Below, one piece after another: positions 1-6,795 of a DNA stretch of 6,800 nt (position 1 is its first letter; each line of letters opens with the position of its first letter). Source of the DNA: Pseudomonadota bacterium (GTDB taxonomy: Bacteria; Pseudomonadota; Gammaproteobacteria; Enterobacterales; Enterobacteriaceae); NCBI GenBank assembly GCA_023425455.1, contig JAFACP010000260.1:1-6800 (forward strand), written 5' to 3'. The notes under the pieces are model-generated. The model searched no databases. It was not told the DNA's origin and was given only the letters and a program-made list of their open reading frames with translations. Made by a program: the position numbers and the translations under genes.

Positions 1-729
1 GTGGATAACCTCTGCGGGCCAGGCGTTACGGATGTGAGCTTTACGCTGCGTCAGGGCGAAATCCTCGGCGTGGCGGGGCTCATGGGGGCGGGCCGCACAG
101 AGCTGATGAAAGTGCTTTATGGCGCGCTACCGCGCAGCAGCGGTTACGTCACCCTGGACGGTCATGAAGTTGTCACCCGCTCTCCGCAGGATGGTCTGGC
201 AAATGGCATCGTCTATATTTCGGAAGACCGTAAGCGTGACGGCCTGGTGCTTGGCATGTCGGTTAAAGAGAACATGTCCCTCACGGCGCTGCGTTACTTC
301 AGCCGCAGCGGCGGCAGCCTGAAGCACAAAGACGAACAGCAGGCGGTGAGCGATTTTATTCGTCTCTTTAACGTCAAAACGCCATCGATGGAACAGGCTA
401 TTGGCCTGCTGTCCGGCGGTAATCAACAGAAGGTGGCAATTGCGCGCGGTCTGATGACGCGCCCGAAAGTGCTGATCCTTGATGAGCCTACCCGCGGCGT
501 TGACGTTGGGGCGAAGAAAGAGATCTACCAGCTAATTAACCAGTTCAAGGCCGACGGTCTGAGCATTATTCTGGTCTCTTCCGAGATGCCAGAAGTATTA
601 GGCATGAGCGATCGCATTATCGTCATGCATGAAGGGCATCTCGGCGGTGAATTCACTCGCGAGCAGGCCACCCAGGAAGTTCTGATGGCTGCCGCTGTGG
701 GCAAGCTTAATCGCGTGAATCAGGAGTAA
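1..729 (+). CDS. rbsA: Ribose import ATP-binding protein RbsA, C-terminal half (5' end outside window)
   Basis: RbsA is the cytoplasmic ATPase of the RbsABC D-ribose importer (CUT2 family) and carries two nucleotide-binding domains in one chain. Only the second domain is here. The first codon, GTG, is an internal valine rather than a start: about 259 residues are missing if the protein has the usual ~501. Within the 242 visible residues I see a Walker A-like GLMGAGRT (26-33) with Arg in place of the usual Lys, the family stretch [10 protein letters not shown] (72-81), the signature LSGGNQQ (137-143), and Walker B VLILDEP (157-163) with Glu162. The H-loop position reads VSSE, with Ser instead of His. 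Degenerate Walker A and H-loop are, to my knowledge, usual for the second domain of this family, so the other domain probably does most of the ATP hydrolysis. The stop is four bases before the rbsC ATG. Identification is firm from near-identity to the E. coli protein as I recall it. Confidence 0.97.
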   Translation: MDNLCGPGVTDVSFTLRQGEILGVAGLMGAGRTELMKVLYGALPRSSGYVTLDGHEVVTRSPQDGLANGIVYISEDRKRDGLVLGMSVKENMSLTALRYFSRSGGSLKHKDEQQAVSDFIRLFNVKTPSMEQAIGLLSGGNQQKVAIARGLMTRPKVLILDEPTRGVDVGAKKEIYQLINQFKADGLSIILVSSEMPEVLGMSDRIIVMHEGHLGGEFTREQATQEVLMAAAVGKLNRVNQE

Positions 730-733
730 GAAG

Positions 734-1699
734 ATGACTACCCAGGCTGTTTCTGGTCGCCGTTATTTCACTAAGGCATGGCTATTGGAACAAAAATCAC
801 TGATTGCCCTGCTGGTGCTGATCGCGATTGTTTCGACCATGAGCCCAAACTTTTTTACCGTTAATAACCTGTTCAATATTCTTCAGCAGACCTCTGTGAA
901 CGCCATTATGGCGGTCGGGATGACGTTGGTCATTTTGACTTCGGGTATCGATCTGTCCGTCGGTTCCCTGCTGGCGCTCACCGGCGCCATTGCGGCGTCG
1001 CTTGTCGGGATTGAAGTTAACGCGCTGGTGGCCGTAGCTGCTGCGCTTGCTGCCGGGGCAGCCATCGGTGCGGTAACCGGCGTGATTGTGGCGAAAGGTC
1101 GCGTTCAGGCGTTTATTGCCACGCTGGTTATGATGCTGCTGTTACGCGGTGTGACGATGGTCTACACCAACGGCAGCCCGGTGAATACCGGCTTTACGGA
1201 TAACGCCGATCTGTTCGGCTGGTTCGGTATCGGCCGCCCTCTGGGGATCCCAACGCCGGTGTGGATTATGGGGATTGTCTTCCTGGCGGCGTGGTACATG
1301 TTGCACCACACGCGTCTGGGCCGCTATATCTATGCGCTGGGCGGCAATGAAGCGGCAACGCGTCTGTCCGGCATCAGCGTCAATAAAGTGAAAATCATCG
1401 TTTATTCGCTGTGTGGTCTGCTGGCTTCGCTGGCGGGCATTATCGAAGTGGCGCGCCTCTCTTCTGCGCAGCCGACGGCGGGTACGGGGTATGAACTGGA
1501 TGCCATTGCGGCAGTTGTGCTGGGTGGCACCAGTCTTGCGGGCGGTAAAGGTCGTATTGTTGGGACATTGATCGGCGCACTGATCCTTGGCTTCCTGAAT
1601 AATGGTTTGAATTTGTTAGGTGTTTCTTCCTATTACCAGATGATCGTTAAAGCGGTAGTGATTTTGCTGGCGGTACTGGTAGACAACAAAAAACAGTAA
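734..1699 (+). CDS. rbsC: Ribose ABC transporter permease RbsC
   Basis: RbsC is the inner-membrane channel subunit, working as a dimer with RbsA on the cytoplasmic side and RbsB on the periplasmic side. Its 321 residues equal the E. coli length. It is almost entirely hydrophobic segments after a short polar N-terminus (about residues 1-20). The CUT2 permease hallmark SGIDLSVG lies at about 70-77. The EAA-like cytoplasmic loop that contacts the ATPase is EAATRLSG at about 206-213. The C-terminal half has the family stretch VVLGGTSLAGGKG, and the chain ends in a charged DNKKQ tail. The start is supported by AGGAG at 722-726, seven bases upstream and inside the last codons of rbsA, so translation is probably coupled to rbsA. 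No promoter is visible in the 4-base gap, so it belongs to the same transcript. Nothing is unusual in the reading frame. Confidence 0.97.
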   Translation: MTTQAVSGRRYFTKAWLLEQKSLIALLVLIAIVSTMSPNFFTVNNLFNILQQTSVNAIMAVGMTLVILTSGIDLSVGSLLALTGAIAASLVGIEVNALVAVAAALAAGAAIGAVTGVIVAKGRVQAFIATLVMMLLLRGVTMVYTNGSPVNTGFTDNADLFGWFGIGRPLGIPTPVWIMGIVFLAAWYMLHHTRLGRYIYALGGNEAATRLSGISVNKVKIIVYSLCGLLASLAGIIEVARLSSAQPTAGTGYELDAIAAVVLGGTSLAGGKGRIVGTLIGALILGFLNNGLNLLGVSSYYQMIVKAVVILLAVLVDNKKQ

Positions 1700-1726
1700 C
1701 TGACGACACTACAGGACATCTTAGAT

Positions 1727-2617
1727 ATGAACATGAAAAAACTGGCTACCCTGGTTTCTGCTGTGGCGCTGAGCGCAACCGTAAGTGCTAACGCAATGGC
1801 AAAAGACACCATCGCGCTGGTCATCTCCACGCTGAACAACCCGTTCTTCGTCTCCCTGAAGGATGGCGCGCAGAAAGAAGCAGATAAACTGGGCTATAAC
1901 CTGGTGGTTCTGGACTCTCAGAACAACCCGGCGAAAGAGCTGGCTAACGTTCAGGACTTAACCGTTCGTGGCACCAAAATCCTGCTGATCAACCCAACCG
2001 ACTCCGACGCGGTCGGCAATGCGGTGAAGATGGCCAACCAGGCGAAAATCCCGGTGATCACTCTGGACCGTCAGGCGTCCAAAGGTGAGGTCGTCAGCCA
2101 CATTGCGTCTGATAACGTACTGGGCGGCAAAATCGCCGGTGACTACATTGCGAAGAAAGCCGGTGAAGGCGCGAAGGTTATCGAACTGCAGGGGATTGCC
2201 GGCACTTCCGCCGCGCGTGAGCGTGGCGAAGGCTTCCAGCAGGCCGTTGCGGCACACAAATTTAACGTCCTGGCCAGCCAGCCTGCAGACTTCGACCGTA
2301 CTAAAGGCCTGAACGTTATGCAGAACCTGCTGACCGCGCATCCGGACGTGCAGGCAGTATTTGCACAGAACGACGAAATGGCGCTGGGCGCGCTGCGTGC
2401 GCTGCAGACCGCGGGTAAATCTGATGTGATGGTTGTCGGATTTGACGGCACTCCAGATGGTGAAAAAGCCGTAAATGATGGCAAACTGGCTGCGACCATT
2501 GCTCAGCTGCCTGAGCAGATTGGCGCGACCGGCGTACAAACTGCTGATAAAGTGCTGAAGGGCGAAAAAGTTCAGGCCAAATACCCTGTTGACCTGAAGC
2601 TGGTCATTAAGCAGTAA
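1727..2617 (+). CDS. rbsB: Periplasmic D-ribose-binding protein RbsB
   Basis: RbsB is the high-affinity periplasmic receptor that hands ribose to RbsC; in E. coli it also presents ribose to the chemoreceptor Trg. The 296-residue precursor has a Sec signal peptide: basic MNMKK, a hydrophobic core, then an ANAMA box. Cleavage is expected after Ala25, giving a mature start KDTIALV. Ribose-contact motifs known from the E. coli structure are intact: NNPFF at 37-41, the LDRQ segment, ARERGE, QNDEMA, GFDGTPD and IAQLPE. The start at 1727 is favoured over the in-frame ATG at 1733 because AGGA at 1713-1716 is 10 bases from the first and 16 from the second. The 27-base gap after rbsC shows no promoter or terminator. 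Its 3'UTR holds two hairpins and probably the RbsZ RNA, described separately; the hairpins may also stabilise the message so that RbsB outnumbers RbsK. Confidence 0.98.
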   Translation: MNMKKLATLVSAVALSATVSANAMAKDTIALVISTLNNPFFVSLKDGAQKEADKLGYNLVVLDSQNNPAKELANVQDLTVRGTKILLINPTDSDAVGNAVKMANQAKIPVITLDRQASKGEVVSHIASDNVLGGKIAGDYIAKKAGEGAKVIELQGIAGTSAARERGEGFQQAVAAHKFNVLASQPADFDRTKGLNVMQNLLTAHPDVQAVFAQNDEMALGALRALQTAGKSDVMVVGFDGTPDGEKAVNDGKLAATIAQLPEQIGATGVQTADKVLKGEKVQAKYPVDLKLVIKQ

Positions 2618-2625
2618 CTGGCGAT

Positions 2626-2648
2626 TCAGGCAGTCGCTGGCTGCCTGA
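2626..2648 (+). other. Hairpin just after the rbsB stop codon
   Basis: TCAGGCAG (2626-2633) is a perfect reverse complement of CTGCCTGA (2641-2648), giving an 8-bp stem. The 7-base spacer TCGCTGG can add a U-G and a C-G pair, leaving a GCU loop. No T-run follows (GGGACACC), so it is not an intrinsic terminator. It begins nine bases after the stop codon and probably protects the rbsB 3' end or forms the 5' fold of the RbsZ-like RNA. Confidence 0.7.
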
Positions 2649-2661
2649 GGGACACCTAATA

Positions 2662-2676
2662 AAAGAAAAGTGTGGC
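2662..2676 (+). promoter_or_regulatory. Candidate RybB-pairing site in the rbsB 3'UTR
   Basis: AAAGAAAAG (2662-2670) plus GTGGC (2672-2676), separated by one T, is complementary to the first 16 nt of E. coli RybB (GCCACUGCUUUUCUUU, from memory). Nine pairs form with RybB nt 8-16 and five with nt 1-5. U2671 can wobble with RybB G7, leaving only U6 bulged. The site lies in the unpaired linker between two hairpins and is therefore accessible. The local RybB gene is not in the window, so its sequence in this organism is assumed. Confidence 0.5.
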
Positions 2677-2679
2677 ATA

Positions 2680-2704
2680 CGCCACCGGGTAACACCCGGT
2701 GGCG
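2680..2704 (+). other. Strong perfect hairpin upstream of rbsK
   Basis: CGCCACCGGGT (2680-2690) and ACCCGGTGGCG (2694-2704) are exact reverse complements, forming an 11-bp GC-rich stem with the 3-base loop AAC. The downstream bases CTCTCAGACGG contain no U-tract, so classical intrinsic termination is unlikely. It may block 3' exonucleases or define the 3' side of the RbsZ-like RNA. The foot is 22 bases from the rbsK ATG, leaving the ribosome site free. Confidence 0.75.
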
Positions 2705-2726
2705 CTCTCAGACGGACTCCTCATAC

Positions 2727-3656
2727 ATGAAAACCGCAGGCAATCTCGTTGTCCTTGGCAGTATCAATGCCGATCACATTCTTAACCTTGAATCTTTCCC
2801 GACACCGGGCGAAACCGTCACGGGTAATCAGTACCAGGTGGCGTTTGGCGGCAAAGGTGCAAACCAGGCCGTCGCCGCCGGACGCAGCGGTGCGCACATC
2901 GCCTTTATCGCCTGCACCGGTGATGACGATACCGGCGAGCGCGTTCGCAAACAGCTGGCAAGCGATAACATCGATATTTCGCCTGTGAGCGTGGTGGCAG
3001 GGGAGTCAACCGGCGTGGCGCTGATTTTCGTCAACGCGGAAGGTGAGAATGTCATCGGTATTCATGCCGGGGCGAATGCGGCGCTGACCACCGATCGCGT
3101 GGACGCGCAGCGCGACATCATTGCCAATGCGCAAGCGCTGCTAATGCAGCTCGAATCCCCCGTTGAAAGCGTACTGGCCGCCGCCAGAATTGCGCATGAA
3201 AATCATACGACTGTCGTACTCAACCCGGCGCCTGCCCGTCTATTATCAGACGAGCTGCTGGCGCTGGTGGATATCATAACCCCGAATGAAACCGAAGCGG
3301 AAAAGCTGACGGGTGTTCGCGTCGAGAATGATGACGATGCAGCGCGCGCCGCTGGCGTATTGCACGCAAAAGGGATCGGTACCGTTATCATCACACTCGG
3401 CAGCCGTGGCGTGTGGGCAAGCGTAAACGGGAAAGGCCAGCGTGTGCCAGGCTTTAAGGTGAAAGCGATCGACACTATCGCCGCAGGAGATACCTTTAAC
3501 GGCGCACTGGTTACCGCGCTGCTGGAAGGTGAGGGGTTAGCGGACGCTATCCGTTTTGCGCACGCCGCCGCCGCTATCGCGGTGACCCGCAAAGGGGCTC
3601 AGCCTTCTGTTCCGTGGCGTAAAGAGATTGATGAATTCTTAAGTCAGCAGGGGTAA
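2727..3656 (+). CDS. rbsK: Ribokinase RbsK
   Basis: RbsK is a cytoplasmic PfkB-family kinase that converts D-ribose and ATP to D-ribose-5-phosphate, feeding the pentose phosphate pathway and PRPP synthesis. From the ATG at 2727 it has 309 residues, the E. coli length, so residue numbers match. NADH at 14-17 contains sugar-binding Asp16. GGKGANQ at 41-47 is the first PfkB signature, with Lys43 and Asn46. NPAP and TPNETEAEKLTG are the usual central motifs. DTIAAGDTF near the C-terminus carries the catalytic base Asp255. The reading frame is open upstream to a GTG at 2670, but that start would put the whole 2680-2704 hairpin inside the gene and add 19 residues unlike any ribokinase start I know. 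The ribosome site at 2727 is weak (GGA at 2714-2716), which fits lower expression than RbsB. rbsR follows after three bases. Confidence 0.97.
   Translation: MKTAGNLVVLGSINADHILNLESFPTPGETVTGNQYQVAFGGKGANQAVAAGRSGAHIAFIACTGDDDTGERVRKQLASDNIDISPVSVVAGESTGVALIFVNAEGENVIGIHAGANAALTTDRVDAQRDIIANAQALLMQLESPVESVLAAARIAHENHTTVVLNPAPARLLSDELLALVDIITPNETEAEKLTGVRVENDDDAARAAGVLHAKGIGTVIITLGSRGVWASVNGKGQRVPGFKVKAIDTIAAGDTFNGALVTALLEGEGLADAIRFAHAAAAIAVTRKGAQPSVPWRKEIDEFLSQQG
3649..3653 (+). promoter_or_regulatory. Ribosome binding site deciding the TTG start of rbsR
   Basis: AGGGG lies inside the last rbsK codons, six bases before TTG at 3660 and fifteen before the in-frame ATG at 3669. The spacing favours the TTG. 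The E. coli protein as I recall it has the same N-terminus, MATMKDVAR. Confidence 0.7.
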
Positions 3657-3659
3657 CGC

Positions 3660-4652
3660 TTGGCTACAATGAAAGATGTCGCCCGCATGGCGGGCGTTTC
3701 TACTTCCACTGTCTCTCACGTCATTAATAACGACCGCTTCGTCAGCGAGGCGATTCGGGAGAAAGTGGAAGCTGCAGTAAAAGACCTCAACTATGCGCCG
3801 TCGGCGCTGGCGCGTAGCCTGAAGCTCAATCAGACGCGCACCATAGGCATGCTGATCACCGCCAGTACCAACCCTTTCTATTCTGAACTTGTTCGTGGCG
3901 TGGAGCGTAGCTGCTTCGAGCGCGGCTATAGTCTGGTGCTCTGTAACACGGAAGGTGATGAGCAGCGCATGAACCGTAATCTGGAAACGCTGATGCAAAA
4001 ACGCGTCGACGGGTTACTGCTGCTGTGCACCGAAACCCATCAGCCGTCGAAAGAGATTATGCAGCGCTACCCCTCTGTGCCAACGGTGATGATGGACTGG
4101 GCGCCGTTCGATGGCACCAGCGATCTGATTCAGGATAATTCGCTGCTGGGCGGCGACATGGCAACGCAATACCTGATTGATAAAGGTTATACACGCATTG
4201 CCTGTATCACCGGACCGCTGGATAAAACCCCGGCGCGCCTGCGCCTTGAAGGATACCTCTGCGCGATGGAGCGTGCCGGGCTTACCATTCCCGACGGCTA
4301 CCGCATTACCGGTGATTTCGAATTCAACGGCGGCTTCGAGGCGATGCAGACATTGCTGATGCAAAAGACGCGTCCGCAGGCGGTCTTTATTGGTAATGAT
4401 GCGATGGCATTCGGTGCGTATCAGGCGCTGTATCAGGCCGGGATCAGCATTCCGCGCGATATGGCCATTATTGGTTACGATGATATTGAGCTGGCGCAGT
4501 ACATGACGCCGCCGCTGACCACCATTCACCAGCCGAAAGATGAGCTGGGGGAGCTGGCCATCGATGTACTGATTCACCGTATGGCGCAGCCCGCATTACA
4601 GCAGCAGCGTTTGCAGCTTACTCCTGTTCTGATGGAACGGGGGTCGGTTTAG
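3660..4652 (+). CDS. rbsR: Ribose operon repressor RbsR (LacI family)
   Basis: RbsR is a cytoplasmic LacI/GalR-type repressor that binds the rbs operator and is released by D-ribose; in E. coli it also affects purine genes. Its 330 residues equal the E. coli protein. The N-terminal helix-turn-helix is [20 protein letters not shown] (4-23). The hinge helix SALARSLK (48-55) carries the Leu that inserts into the minor groove at 54. The remaining ~270 residues are a periplasmic-binding-protein-like ligand domain, with [28 protein letters not shown] and IGYDDIELA as recognisable pieces. It begins with TTG three bases after the rbsK stop, so it is translated from the rbs message and autoregulated through the upstream operator, which lies outside the window. 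Its last 11 codons and stop overlap the 3' end of hsrA on the opposite strand. Confidence 0.97.
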   Translation: MATMKDVARMAGVSTSTVSHVINNDRFVSEAIREKVEAAVKDLNYAPSALARSLKLNQTRTIGMLITASTNPFYSELVRGVERSCFERGYSLVLCNTEGDEQRMNRNLETLMQKRVDGLLLLCTETHQPSKEIMQRYPSVPTVMMDWAPFDGTSDLIQDNSLLGGDMATQYLIDKGYTRIACITGPLDKTPARLRLEGYLCAMERAGLTIPDGYRITGDFEFNGGFEAMQTLLMQKTRPQAVFIGNDAMAFGAYQALYQAGISIPRDMAIIGYDDIELAQYMTPPLTTIHQPKDELGELAIDVLIHRMAQPALQQQRLQLTPVLMERGSV

Positions 4653-6051
4653 ATTTTGCGTTGTGACGCTCTTTTATCAGGTTTCGGCCATCTTTCGGTT
4701 TTAACAGCATAAAGACCAGCGCCGAAACGACGGTAAGCACGCCCATTGTCATAAAGGTATAGTGGAATTGTTCGACGGTGTTGGTGCCGTCGACGCCTTC
4801 ATAAAACCGCAGCATCGCCGCACTCACCGCAACACCCAGGCTTATCGACAGCTGCTGCGTCACCGCCAGTACGCTGTTGCCGCTGCTGGCGTTCTCGTCG
4901 GTCAGATCGGCAAGGGTAATGGTGTTCATTGAGGTGAACTGCGTCGACATCGCCATGCCGAGTACAAACAGCGGCAGGATCAGCATCCACACCGGCAACG
5001 CGGCGGATTGCAGTGAGAACTGTGCAATCATCAGCCCGATAAAGACGGTTACCCCAACCAGCGTTTTACGGTATCCGAACCAGCGGAGCACCTGGGTCAC
5101 CGTTGATTTAGCCAGAATAGAGCCCATTGCCGTGGGGGCCATCATGCAGCCGGCAATCAGCGCCGGATAGCCAAACCCCACCTGCAGCATCAGCGGCATC
5201 AGGAATGGCACACAGCCGGTACCAAGGCGCGAAGCGATATTACCGCCGATCCCTACCGAAAAGGTTCGGGTATTAAAAAGCGATAAGGCGATGAGGGGCG
5301 TCGGGTGACGGCGCGCGTGGCGGATATAAAGAAGCAAAAGCAGAATGCCGCTGAGGATCACGGCCAGTGCAATCCAGGTTGCGATGATTTTTTCGCCAAA
5401 CAGCTCCATTCCGCTGGAGAACAGCACCAGGCTCAAACCGAACAGCAAAAAACCGCCCATGTCGAAACTGCGTCTTGGGGTGGTGAAGTTCGGCATATAT
5501 TTACGGGCGTAGAGAAGCCCGGCAATGCCAACGGGTATGTTAATCAGGAATATCCAGTGCCAGCTTGCCCAGGTCACCAGCACGCCACCCAGTACCGGGC
5601 CGAGGATCGGGCCAACCAGTCCGGGCATGGTGACGAAGTTGAGCACGGGGAGCAGTTCACTGCGAGGGTATGCGCGCAGCAAGGCCAGTCGCGCCACGGG
5701 CATCATCATTGCGCCGCCAATACCCTGAATTACGCGAAAGACAACCAGCTCTGACAAGGTGGTCGACAGTGCGCAGGCCAGAGAGCCGAGCGTGAATAAT
5801 GTTACGGCAAGCATAAAGACTTTTCGTGTGCCGAAGCGATCGGCCAGCCATCCGCTGACCGGGATCAACATCGCAACCGTCAGGGTATAACTGATAATCG
5901 CCGACTGCATGGCCAGCGGGGAGCGGTCGAGGCTTTGAGCAATCGCGGGAAGCGCGGTATTAAGAATGGTGGCATCCAGTGCCTGCATGAAGAACGCCAT
6001 TGCCGCAATCCACGGCAATCCGGCCATACTGCGCGCTTTCTTTTCTCTCAT
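4618..6051 (-). CDS. hsrA: HsrA, DHA2-family (EmrB/QacA-type) MFS transporter
   Basis: This is an inner-membrane, probably 14-helix proton-driven efflux protein of the DHA2 drug:H+ antiporter family. E. coli HsrA (formerly YieO) was named as a high-copy suppressor of rspA; its substrate is not established. The 477 residues are within two of the E. coli length. Family motifs are present: [11 protein letters not shown] in helix 1 (25-35), motif [12 protein letters not shown] (67-77), motif [10 protein letters not shown] (106-114), motif [11 protein letters not shown] (147-156), and [12 protein letters not shown] (164-175). The C-terminus is a polar tail ending in [10 protein letters not shown]. 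The ATG overlaps the yieP stop codon as ATGA, with an AGG at 6061-6059 seven bases upstream, so it is probably translationally coupled to yieP and shares its promoter. Its last 10 codons and stop lie across the end of rbsR. No terminator is visible after its stop codon. Any role in multidrug efflux here is inference from the family. Confidence 0.95.
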   Translation of the reverse strand: MREKKARSMAGLPWIAAMAFFMQALDATILNTALPAIAQSLDRSPLAMQSAIISYTLTVAMLIPVSGWLADRFGTRKVFMLAVTLFTLGSLACALSTTLSELVVFRVIQGIGGAMMMPVARLALLRAYPRSELLPVLNFVTMPGLVGPILGPVLGGVLVTWASWHWIFLINIPVGIAGLLYARKYMPNFTTPRRSFDMGGFLLFGLSLVLFSSGMELFGEKIIATWIALAVILSGILLLLLYIRHARRHPTPLIALSLFNTRTFSVGIGGNIASRLGTGCVPFLMPLMLQVGFGYPALIAGCMMAPTAMGSILAKSTVTQVLRWFGYRKTLVGVTVFIGLMIAQFSLQSAALPVWMLILPLFVLGMAMSTQFTSMNTITLADLTDENASSGNSVLAVTQQLSISLGVAVSAAMLRFYEGVDGTNTVEQFHYTFMTMGVLTVVSALVFMLLKPKDGRNLIKERHNAKSKPTPVPSEQE

Positions 6052-6755
6052 TTCGTGACCTGCTGGTGGTTTGGTGCGGCCAGCAATGCCTGACAGGCGT
6101 CCAGTGCGCGTTGACCGTCACTCTCCTGGATCGCATCAACAATCGCCTGATGCAGATCCAGCTTCACCACTTCGTTTTGGGTAATAGAGGTAAAGTAGGT
6201 GTGGTACACCGAATGGAACAGTGAGGCAAAAGAGGTCAGGAAGGGATTCTCGCTCATCATATAGATGTGTTCATGCCACGCCATATCCACTTCAACCCAG
6301 CGTTCGCGGTTAAAGTGTTTTTTAAGAAAGACCATCTCTTCCATCAGGGTGTTGAGTTGTGCTTTTTGTTCTGCAGTGCCAAGCGTCGCGGCAAGCCGGC
6401 ATGCCTGGGGTTCAAGACTGCTGCGCATGACCAGGAAGTGATCGATAACCTGATGGAAGTTATCTTCGGTCATCCACCAGGAGAGAAGCTCCTGGTCGAG
6501 AAAGTTCCAGTTGCTCTGGGGCATAACCCGGGTACCGATGCGCGGACGCGGGAGCACCATCCCTTTTGCCGTTAACGTTTTTACCGCTTCACGAACGGCA
6601 GTGCGGCTCACCCCAAACTGCTCACCCAGTTCAATTTCTCCCGGCAGAATACTCCCAGGGAGATATTTACCCGCTAAAATCCGCTGAGCCAGCTTTTCTG
6701 CCAGCACATAAGAGAGGTTTTTCTGTGCTGCCAGCTGTTGTGCGCTTAAGGGCAT
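6048..6755 (-). CDS. yieP: YieP, GntR/FadR-family transcriptional regulator
   Basis: A cytoplasmic DNA-binding regulator of 235 residues; I recall about 230 in E. coli. The N-terminal winged helix-turn-helix spans about 15-77, with the recognition region [20 protein letters not shown] (37-56) and a wing RPRIGTRV (70-77). The rest is an all-helical FCD effector domain (about 100-228). Metal-ligand positions Asp157 and His161 ([10 protein letters not shown]) and His202 (LHQAIVDAI) are present. The fourth expected His, near 224 in the last helix, is Leu, so the metal site looks incomplete. The start is supported by AAGGA (6769-6765) nine bases upstream and by the N-terminus [13 protein letters not shown] shared with E. 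coli. It is the first gene of a yieP-hsrA unit, suggesting control of itself and hsrA. I recall E. coli work linking yieP loss to tolerance of 3-hydroxypropionate; the effector is unknown. Confidence 0.93.
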   Translation of the reverse strand: MPLSAQQLAAQKNLSYVLAEKLAQRILAGKYLPGSILPGEIELGEQFGVSRTAVREAVKTLTAKGMVLPRPRIGTRVMPQSNWNFLDQELLSWWMTEDNFHQVIDHFLVMRSSLEPQACRLAATLGTAEQKAQLNTLMEEMVFLKKHFNRERWVEVDMAWHEHIYMMSENPFLTSFASLFHSVYHTYFTSITQNEVVKLDLHQAIVDAIQESDGQRALDACQALLAAPNHQQVTK

Positions 6756-6764
6756 TGCTCTTAT

Positions 6765-6769
6765 TCCTT
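6765..6769 (-). promoter_or_regulatory. yieP ribosome binding site
   Basis: Read on the - strand, AAGGA lies nine bases before the ATG at 6755-6753. It is the only good match to the ribosome binding consensus in this leader and fixes the yieP start. Confidence 0.6.
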
Positions 6770-6781
6770 AATTATTCATGC

Positions 6782-6795
6782 TGGTAAGTATGCCA
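6782..6795. promoter_or_regulatory. Possible GntR-type operator at the yieP promoter
   Basis: TGGTAAGTATGCCA is an imperfect inverted repeat: the TGGTA arm matches the complement of TGCCA at four of five positions, with a 4-base centre. Its TGG...CCA ends resemble FadR-group half-sites. A - strand -10-like CATACT (6792-6787) lies inside it, so a bound regulator would block that promoter. The matching -35 would be at or beyond the window edge, so this is only a candidate for YieP autoregulation. Confidence 0.25.

Larger units (their letters stand above)
2618..2704 (+). ncRNA. rbsZ: Probable RbsZ-like RNA from the rbsB 3'UTR (ends approximate)
   Basis: In E. coli the end of the rbsB transcript yields RbsZ, an Hfq/ProQ-associated RNA described as a sponge of the envelope-stress sRNA RybB (recalled knowledge). 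The corresponding stretch here has a compatible layout: hairpin 2626-2648, an A-rich linker with RybB complementarity at 2662-2676, and hairpin 2680-2704. The boundaries are a guess: the 5' end may lie inside rbsB if it is made by processing. The 3' end is put at the foot of the second hairpin, which lacks a following U-run, so termination there is doubtful. The call rests on position, structure and base pairing, not on expression data. Confidence 0.5.

Noticed and set aside
1958..2695. Long open frame of 245 codons on the - strand across rbsB
   Set aside because: It lies wholly opposite the well-conserved rbsB gene and its 3'UTR. Its product resembles no family I know, and long antisense frames are common opposite genes with strong codon bias.
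2680..2704. REP/BIME element in the rbsB-rbsK gap
   Set aside because: The CCCGGTGGCG arm resembles part of enterobacterial REP sequence, but the usual longer imperfect stem with its conserved flank is absent and no second copy is in the window. A single local hairpin explains it better.
2670..2726. Upstream GTG start extending rbsK by 19 residues
   Set aside because: The extension would contain the whole 11-bp hairpin and reads WHTPPGNTRWRSQ, unlike ribokinases. The ATG at 2727 gives the exact family length.
4014..4577. 187-codon open frame on the - strand inside rbsR
   Set aside because: The product is Arg/His/Gln-rich with no recognisable domain, typical of an antisense shadow of a conserved gene.
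4658..4675. Possible rbsR terminator: GCGT-TGTG-ACGC followed by TCTTTT
   Set aside because: The stem has only four pairs and lies within the hsrA coding sequence, so it is too weak to call a terminator.
5305..5754. 149-codon + strand open frame opposite hsrA
   Set aside because: The polar, Gln/His-rich product is what is expected opposite a hydrophobic transporter gene. It has no promoter or ribosome site that I can see.
6771..6776. AATAAT (- strand) as the yieP -10 box
   Set aside because: It matches five of six consensus bases, but transcription would begin at about 6764, inside or after the ribosome site AAGGA, leaving yieP without a usable leader.
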